A DNA stretch of 9,855 nucleotides from DASTQL01 sp035761805 (GTDB taxonomy: Bacteria; Actinomycetota; Actinomycetes; Jiangellales; Jiangellaceae): positions 1-9,855 of the forward strand of contig DASTQL010000053.1 of assembly GCA_035761805.1 (NCBI GenBank), in the 5' to 3' direction. The translations under genes and the position numbers were made by a program. The notes under the pieces are model-generated. The model worked only from the letters and a program-made list of their open reading frames with translations. It had not been told where the DNA came from and searched no databases. Shown here piece after piece: positions 5,957-9,855 of the stretch (position 1 is its first letter; the number at the start of each line of letters is the position of its first letter).

Positions 5957-6582
5957 TCAGCGCAGGACCCCGCGCAGAACGGCGAAGGCGCCCTCACGGT
6001 CCACGACGTGCACCTCCCGCCAGGGCGTCGTGCCTACGTCCCTCCGGTACGCGGTTCCCAGGGCGGGACGTTGCTCCTGCCAGCGACTCCAGTGCCGGGC
6101 GAAGGACCGATGGGCCAGCACCCGACCACGTCGGTGCTGGCCCGCCAGCGCGGCATCCCGTGAGACGTCGAGCATCACCAACGCCGGCTCCCACCCGCGC
6201 CACCGCGCGAGCCGACCGGTGAGCCACCGGCGGAGCGGCCGCGTGGCCGGGTCGTGGACGACCAGCGACCTCGTCGACCATCTCGGACCCAGCAACAGCA
6301 GGAGAACCACCTGGACGGCCGTCGACGTGTGCACCACGGCGAGGGGTAGGGCACCGATGCCGGAACGACACAGGCGATCCTCCGACGCAGCTGGTCCGGG
6401 TCGACCGTACGGAGGTGCGGGTGGTCACCCGCGATGCGCCGGATCAGCGTCGTCTTGCCGGCACCGGGTACCCCGCCCACCAGCACGAACCTCGCAGGTG
6501 AACGAGTGACACGCGCTGCTGGTGGTTCGGCGACGCCGTTCGGCGCGCCCAGGTCGGCGACCGGCACGACGGTCTGGGACAT
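5957..6582 (-). pseudogene. P-loop ATPase/kinase-like gene split by an apparent -1 frameshift
   Basis: The first half, from ATG at 6582 with an excellent GAGGAG ribosome binding site 5 bases upstream, encodes ARFVLVGGVPGAGKTTLIRR, with Walker A GVPGAGKT at residues 37-44, then VDPDQLRRRIACVVPASVPYP. The frame then becomes Arg/Ser/Gly-rich nonsense and stops at 6175. The continuation lies in another frame: LAVVHTSTAVQVVLLLLLG, SLVVHDPATRPLRRWL (Walker B-like strand with Asp) and ALVMLDVSRDAALAGQHRRGR (a kinase-like Arg-rich lid). It ends with TGA at 5957-5959. Adding one base to the four-C run (plus-strand G run 6343-6346) gives one continuous frame of 208 residues reading VPYPLAVVHT across the joint. 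Related small AAA/nucleoside-kinase-like proteins phosphorylate small substrates, but this substrate is unknown. A homopolymer sequencing error and a real inactivating mutation cannot be separated here. Confidence 0.75.
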
Positions 6583-6681
6583 GCACGCTCCTCATTCGAT
6601 CCGTCCCAGTAGGCCAGCCGGACCTGTGAGGAAGCTGTGAGCCGCCTGAGAGACTCCCAGGAAGGCGAGCAGGCAGGAGCG

Positions 6682-7164
6682 TCAGCCAGTACCCAGTGCG
6701 GACCGGATCTGGTCCAGCATGTCCTTCTCGCCCTGGCTGACCTGCTCCGCGCCGAAGCCCATGAAGCCACCTTCCTTGGCCGCGTCGGCCGCGGCCTGCG
6801 CGGTGTCGAGCAACCAGACGTTGAATGCGCTGGCTTCCTCGGGCGTGGCCTTGGACGTCACGATCCCGCTCACTGCCCGCAGCTCGCCCAGAATCTGCTG
6901 CCCCGGCGGACTTTCCTTGGTCAACTTGAAGTCACCCACGGGGTTCTGCCTCTGCTGGGTCATGGCCTGGATGTCCAGAGCCACGTCGGCGAGCAACGGT
7001 TCCCGGCTGGGCGGGTTGGTCGCGGACCTGATCGTCGCCATCGACTCCTTGGCAGTCTCGATGGGACCACCGGGATCAGCCAGCGAGATCGCCAGTCCAG
7101 CCACGAAAGGCGCCCGTCGCACCCGGACCCATTCCTCTTCGGTGAAGTCACGCTTCGTGGTCAC
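6682..7164 (-). CDS. Conserved-looking soluble protein of unknown function (160 aa)
   Basis: The product starts at a GTG (VTTKRDFTEEEWVRVRRAP), with GGGAGGA 6 bases upstream on the minus strand; this strong ribosome binding site decides the start although the frame is open for 148 more codons. It is a mostly helical, soluble protein without signal peptide or membrane segment. Visible features are an N-terminal E-E-W-x-x-V-x-x-A-P-F motif (9-20), a DPGGPIETAKES loop (30-41), a ratchet of amphipathic helices (55-75 and 90-127), and a C-terminal Gly/Phe block EGGFMGFGAEQVSQGEKDML (131-150) that looks like a family signature. I have a weak recollection of similar uncharacterised proteins with a G-F-L-G-F-G motif in several phyla, but I cannot name a family. 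It is divergent from the CPCC-type gene, with 319 bases between, and follows no operon partner. The function is unknown. Confidence 0.75.
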   Translation of the reverse strand: MTTKRDFTEEEWVRVRRAPFVAGLAISLADPGGPIETAKESMATIRSATNPPSREPLLADVALDIQAMTQQRQNPVGDFKLTKESPPGQQILGELRAVSGIVTSKATPEEASAFNVWLLDTAQAAADAAKEGGFMGFGAEQVSQGEKDMLDQIRSALGTG

Positions 7165-7483
7165 GCCGGTCCTCCCTTCCTCACTGGGACGGCGCAACGC
7201 TATCGGCGACGGCATGGCATCGCCATTCCGGCATCCTCGGCGTCCCGACGCTGACCAGGCCGCAGCCGTCGACGATCGCCGTGACGTCGAGGTCGAGCAG
7301 GCCGGCCGCCGTTTCCGGAGGTGCTCGCGAGTCGACGGGCGCGACGTCGCCGAGCCGAGCCAGGTCGAGGGCAGATCGCTGCAGTTGTGTGGGTTGCCGC
7401 GAGACGGCGGCAGCGGCGTTCGGGCAGGATCGACTGAGGCGCGCGCTCGCCACTGCTCATGCCGAAGGGGGGCGCCGAGTGCG
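7165..7483. other. Divergent intergenic region (319 bp), no supported gene
   Basis: The region lies between the start of the 160-residue protein (minus) and the start of the CPCC-type gene (plus), so it must hold both promoters. It stays GC-rich, and several frames are open only because stops are rare. None of them has a ribosome binding site, and none encodes a recognisable domain. One minus-strand frame (about 7181-7453) contains LLDLDVTAIVDGCGL, which faintly recalls a STAS-domain strand, but nothing around it supports this. The run AAGGGGGG at 7465-7472 may be the weak ribosome binding site of the plus-strand gene. Confidence 0.5.
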
Positions 7484-7942
7484 ATGACCTGGGATGTGCC
7501 GGAAGGCGACCCGTGGGCGACCACGCATGCACGGCTCGCTGCATCGGGCCGGTTGCATGCCGACGGTCTGCTCGATGAGGTGCCGTGCCTGGCCTGCGGG
7601 CTTCCCACCCTGAGCGAGCGCGGCGGGAATCACATCTGCGTGGTCTGTCACTGGCAGGACGACGACTCGACACGCGACCAGCCCGACCGTCCAAGCCTCG
7701 TCAACCACGGTCTTTCCTTGCGGCAGGCTGCCGCCCACATCGTCGAGACCGGGGTCTACGCCTCGCCGAGCTGGGCGTGGACCGTACCCGAGTACTTCAC
7801 TCCCCGGGCCGTCGCCGCCAGAGCTCAACTCGTCAAGGCCTACGAGCGGCTCATGATGCACCCGCGGGACGCCTCAGCGCGCAAGGACGTACACGACGGG
7901 CGCTCCAACCTCATGTACGCCATCGTGAGCGCCATGCCATGA
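7484..7942 (+). CDS. CPCC-type cysteine-rich zinc-ribbon protein (152 aa)
   Basis: Residues 35-82 match the Cys_rich_CPCC domain (Pfam PF14206 pattern C-P-C-C-G-x-x-T-L ... I-C-x-V-C-x-W-E-D-D). CLACGLPTLSERGGNHICVVC (here CLACGLPTL and ERGGNHICVVC) gives two CxxC knuckles at Cys35/Cys38 and Cys52/Cys55. HWQDDDS follows, and then the typical VNHGLSLRQAAAH segment (73-85). The four Cys are placed to bind one zinc ion. The first knuckle is CLAC instead of CPCC, and the acidic block begins WQDD rather than WEDD. The remaining 70 residues are helical with no known motif. Start: ATG at 7484; its ribosome binding site (AAGGGGGG, 11 bases upstream) is weak, but no better in-frame start exists. The function of the family is unknown. 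The stop codon is 17 bases from the 3' end of a convergent tRNA gene. Confidence 0.75.
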   Translation: MTWDVPEGDPWATTHARLAASGRLHADGLLDEVPCLACGLPTLSERGGNHICVVCHWQDDDSTRDQPDRPSLVNHGLSLRQAAAHIVETGVYASPSWAWTVPEYFTPRAVAARAQLVKAYERLMMHPRDASARKDVHDGRSNLMYAIVSAMP

Positions 7943-7959
7943 CACAGCGCTTGATCACG

Positions 7960-8032
7960 TGGGCCCCCCGGGGATCGAACCCGGAACCCGCGGATTAAAA
8001 GTCCGCTGCTCTGCCAATTGAGCTAGAGGCCC
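7960..8032 (-). tRNA. tRNA-Lys (anticodon TTT)
   Basis: The minus strand folds into a complete 73-base cloverleaf: acceptor GGGCCTC with GGGGCCC (one G-T wobble), D stem GCTC/GAGC, anticodon stem GCGGA/TCCGC with loop CTTTTAA, 5-base variable loop GGGTT, T stem CCGGG/CCCGG with loop TTCGATC, and discriminator A. The anticodon TTT is at plus-strand 7997-7999 and reads Lys codons AAA/AAG. CCA is not encoded. Discriminator A agrees with lysine identity. The gene is transcribed toward the CPCC-type gene, whose stop lies 17 bases beyond the tRNA 3' end. No intrinsic terminator is visible in that gap. Confidence 0.97.
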
Positions 8033-8198
8033 GAAACGTCACGTCGGGGTTCGACACGAGCCTGCCGGCCCGACCTCCGCTCTCGGCGACCTGCCACGCT
8101 AGCCCCTGGTCAGACCCTTGTGACGACGGGCGCCCGCGATCCCCGGACATGACGGCGAGGCTGTGGAGCACCTCCCTGATCCTGTCCGGGTCCGGCGA

Positions 8199-8204
8199 TA
8201 GCCT
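8199..8204 (+). promoter_or_regulatory. -10-like hexamer TAGCCT placed for leaderless transcription of the helicase gene
   Basis: TAGCCT (TANNNT type) ends 7 bases before the GTG at 8212, the same spacing as for the membrane protein gene at 2176. No Shine-Dalgarno sequence precedes the GTG. A -35 element is not convincing. This supports GTG 8212 as start over the in-frame ATG at 8149, by inference. Confidence 0.45.
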
Positions 8205-8211
8205 CGCCGCC

Positions 8212-9855
8212 GTGCCCCACGCCGCGCCCTCCCTCGCCGCGGTGGACCCGGCCACATCCGGAGCAGCCGCCCACCGCGTGCTGGACGAGGCCTGCCGCCG
8301 CGGAGCAGAGGCCGTCTTCGTCCCCGGGGATCCCGCCCGCCTCGGCCGGCTCGTTCTCTACGGCGGCGACGGCGAGCCCGGGCCCGACGCCGTGGAGCTC
8401 GTGCTCCCGACCCGCTCCGGCGTGCGCCGCCGCACGGTCCCCGCCAGGATGCTCCCGATCGGCGAGGCGCTGCCGGCGCTGCTCGCGCTCGACCGTGCGA
8501 CCGCCGGACCAGGGCTGGCCGCCTGGGCCGAGGCGGCGACCGCCGGGGTCACCCTGGTCTCCCGCGGCCGCCTGGTCCCCGCTGTCAGCCCGGAGGGCTA
8601 CGGCACCTGGCGAGCTGGGCCGCTCGACGCCGCCGACACCACCCTGCTGCGGCGGATCGCCGCCACCCTGCCCCCGCAGGGCCACGCGCTCCCGGTCCCC
8701 GGCACCCGGCCCGTACGCATCCGGACGGCCGAGTCCCTCGTACGTGAGCTCTGGGACGCGGTCGCCGACGTCCTGGCCCGGAGTCCGGCCACCGCCGTCA
8801 CAGTGGACGCGTCGAGCCCCGCTGCCGCCTTCGCGACCGGCGACCCGCGGCCCGCGCGGCAGCTCGCGCCGTGGCTGACCGAGACGACCCGGGCCCTGGA
8901 CGCCGGTGCCCAGCTCGGGCTGCGGCTCGAGTGCCCCGAGGGCGTCGACTTCAGCGCCGTCCTGCAGCTGCGGAGCACCCGCGACCCGAGCCTCGTCGTC
9001 GACGCGGCGGATCTGTGGCACCAGCCGCAGGCCGTCCTCGCCCGGCTGGGCCGCCAGGCGGAGGCCGACCTCCTCATCGGGCTCCGCAGGGGAGCACGGG
9101 CCTGGCCGCCGCTGGCTCCGGCCCTCCGCGACAGCGCCCCCTCAGCAGTACCACTGGACGACGCCGCGGTGACCGATCTCCTCGGGCCCGGGACGGAGGC
9201 CCTCGCCGCGAGCGGGGTGGAGGTGTTGTGGCCGGCGGAGCTCGTCACCGGCGGGCTCGGCCTGCGAGCCGTCGTGGGCACCCCGGCCCCCGGGGCCGTC
9301 ACGGATGCCGGGCTGAGCCTCGACCAGCTGCTCGACTTCCGCTGGCAGGTCACCCTCGGCGGCGAGGTGCTCACTGACGCGGAGGTCGCCCAGCTCGCCG
9401 AGGCCAAGCGCCCGCTGGTCAGGCTGCGTGGCCGCTGGATCACCGTCGACACCGACCTGCTCGAGCGCCTTCGCCGGCGGCCGCGCCGGAGGCCGGCGGC
9501 AGCAGCGCTCGCCGCCGCCTTGGCCGGCGTCGCAGAGGTCGACGGCCACCAGGTCGAGGTCGTCGCCGACGGCGCGGTGGCCGACCTCGTCGCGGCGACG
9601 CGGGCCGCCGGGAGCGACCCGCCGGCCCTCGAGCCGCCGGCGGGACTCGAGGCCGTCCTCCGGCCTTACCAGCGCCGCGGCCTCGGTTGGCTTGCCGGCA
9701 TGGCCGGGCTGGGTCTCGGCGGGTGCCTCGCCGACGACATGGGCCTTGGCAAGACGGTGCAGCTGATCGCCCTCCACCTGCACCGGCGGTCGCTCGCCGC
9801 CGGGCCCACCCTCGTCGTCTGCCCCGCCTCGCTGCTGGGCACCTGGGAGCGCGAG
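8212..9855 (+). CDS. SNF2-family DEAD/DEAH-box helicase, N-terminal 548 codons (3' end outside window)
   Basis: The visible part has a long N-terminal region typical of large actinobacterial SNF2/RapA-like ATPases. It ends in the DUF3670-like accessory domain (LLDFRWQVTLGGEVLTDAE, AEAKRPLVRLRGRWITVD; about 373-412). The ATPase core then begins: LRPYQRRGLGWLAGM (483-497) is the Q-motif region, GGCLADDMGLGKTVQLIAL (503-521) contains Walker A DMGLGKT, and TLVVCPASLLGTWERE (533-548) is motif Ia. Motifs II-VI (DExH, helicase C) lie beyond the window. Such enzymes are DNA-dependent ATP-driven translocases that remodel protein-DNA or RNA polymerase complexes. I chose GTG 8212 because of the TAGCCT hexamer 7 bases upstream. 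ATG 8149 would add 21 residues (MTARLWSTSLIL...) and also lacks a ribosome binding site. The gene is divergent from tRNA-Lys. Nothing here ties it to a defence system; it may be a housekeeping repair or transcription-recycling factor. Confidence 0.85.
   Translation, partial: MPHAAPSLAAVDPATSGAAAHRVLDEACRRGAEAVFVPGDPARLGRLVLYGGDGEPGPDAVELVLPTRSGVRRRTVPARMLPIGEALPALLALDRATAGPGLAAWAEAATAGVTLVSRGRLVPAVSPEGYGTWRAGPLDAADTTLLRRIAATLPPQGHALPVPGTRPVRIRTAESLVRELWDAVADVLARSPATAVTVDASSPAAAFATGDPRPARQLAPWLTETTRALDAGAQLGLRLECPEGVDFSAVLQLRSTRDPSLVVDAADLWHQPQAVLARLGRQAEADLLIGLRRGARAWPPLAPALRDSAPSAVPLDDAAVTDLLGPGTEALAASGVEVLWPAELVTGGLGLRAVVGTPAPGAVTDAGLSLDQLLDFRWQVTLGGEVLTDAEVAQLAEAKRPLVRLRGRWITVDTDLLERLRRRPRRRPAAAALAAALAGVAEVDGHQVEVVADGAVADLVAATRAAGSDPPALEPPAGLEAVLRPYQRRGLGWLAGMAGLGLGGCLADDMGLGKTVQLIALHLHRRSLAAGPTLVVCPASLLGTWERE

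Noticed and set aside
7181..7453. Minus-strand frame with a STAS-like strand (LLDLDVTAIVDGCGL)
   Set aside because: There is no ribosome binding site, no Ser/Thr phosphorylation-site context and no flanking STAS elements; it is probably chance in an intergenic region.
8322..8332. CCCCGGGGATC shared with the tRNA-Lys T-arm region (7966-7976) as a possible attachment-site repeat
   Set aside because: It is only 11 bases of GC-rich palindrome and lies inside conserved-frame helicase codons; no integrase is present. Chance is sufficient.
8212..9855. SNF2 helicase as part of a DISARM- or similar defence cassette
   Set aside because: No methylase, nuclease or other defence gene lies beside it. The DUF3670-type architecture is also common in non-defence actinobacterial helicases, and the right flank is unseen.

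Overview
The window is very GC-rich DNA from a high-GC actinomycete. The signs are strong GC bias at third codon positions, GTG as well as ATG starts, two genes that look leaderless, and protein families typical of actinobacteria (a Ddn/F420-type protein, LtrA, a large SNF2-type helicase with an N-terminal DUF3670-like part). A Pseudonocardia-like genus is plausible, but I cannot fix it from sequence alone.

Layout, left to right. (1) 3-293, plus: the last 96 codons of an amidohydrolase. (2) 313-645, minus: a 110-residue two-helix membrane protein whose mRNA leader holds two tandem hairpins, one covering the ribosome binding site. (3) 646-1033: a gene-free divergent control region with a marked GC dip and repeated ACTGAA boxes. 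(4) 1034-2101, plus: an XRE-type DNA-binding protein fused to a large, probably Rossmann-like, sensor domain. (5) 2176-3714, plus: a multi-pass membrane protein like DUF2142/GT-C glycosyltransferases. (6) 3829-4011 and 4069-4527, plus: a 60-residue membrane protein and a Ddn-like deazaflavin nitroreductase family protein, probably co-transcribed. (7) 4593-5777, minus: an LtrA-family membrane protein, convergent with the previous pair. (8) 5957-6582, minus: a P-loop ATPase/kinase-like gene broken by an apparent one-base deletion. (9) 6682-7164, minus, and 7484-7942, plus: a divergent pair, a 160-residue protein of unknown function and a CPCC-type zinc-ribbon protein, separated by 319 bases with no supported gene. 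(10) 7960-8032, minus: tRNA-Lys(TTT). (11) 8212-9855, plus: the N-terminal 548 codons of an SNF2-family helicase running off the right edge.

The genes do not form one obvious pathway. The window reads as ordinary chromosomal actinobacterial sequence made of short, mostly independent transcription units. I see no integrase, transposase, CRISPR array or recognised defence cassette. The most informative points are the frameshifted P-loop gene with an exact repair site, the XRE-sensor fusion with its candidate operators, the structured leader of the 110-residue membrane protein, and several small conserved-looking proteins of unknown function.
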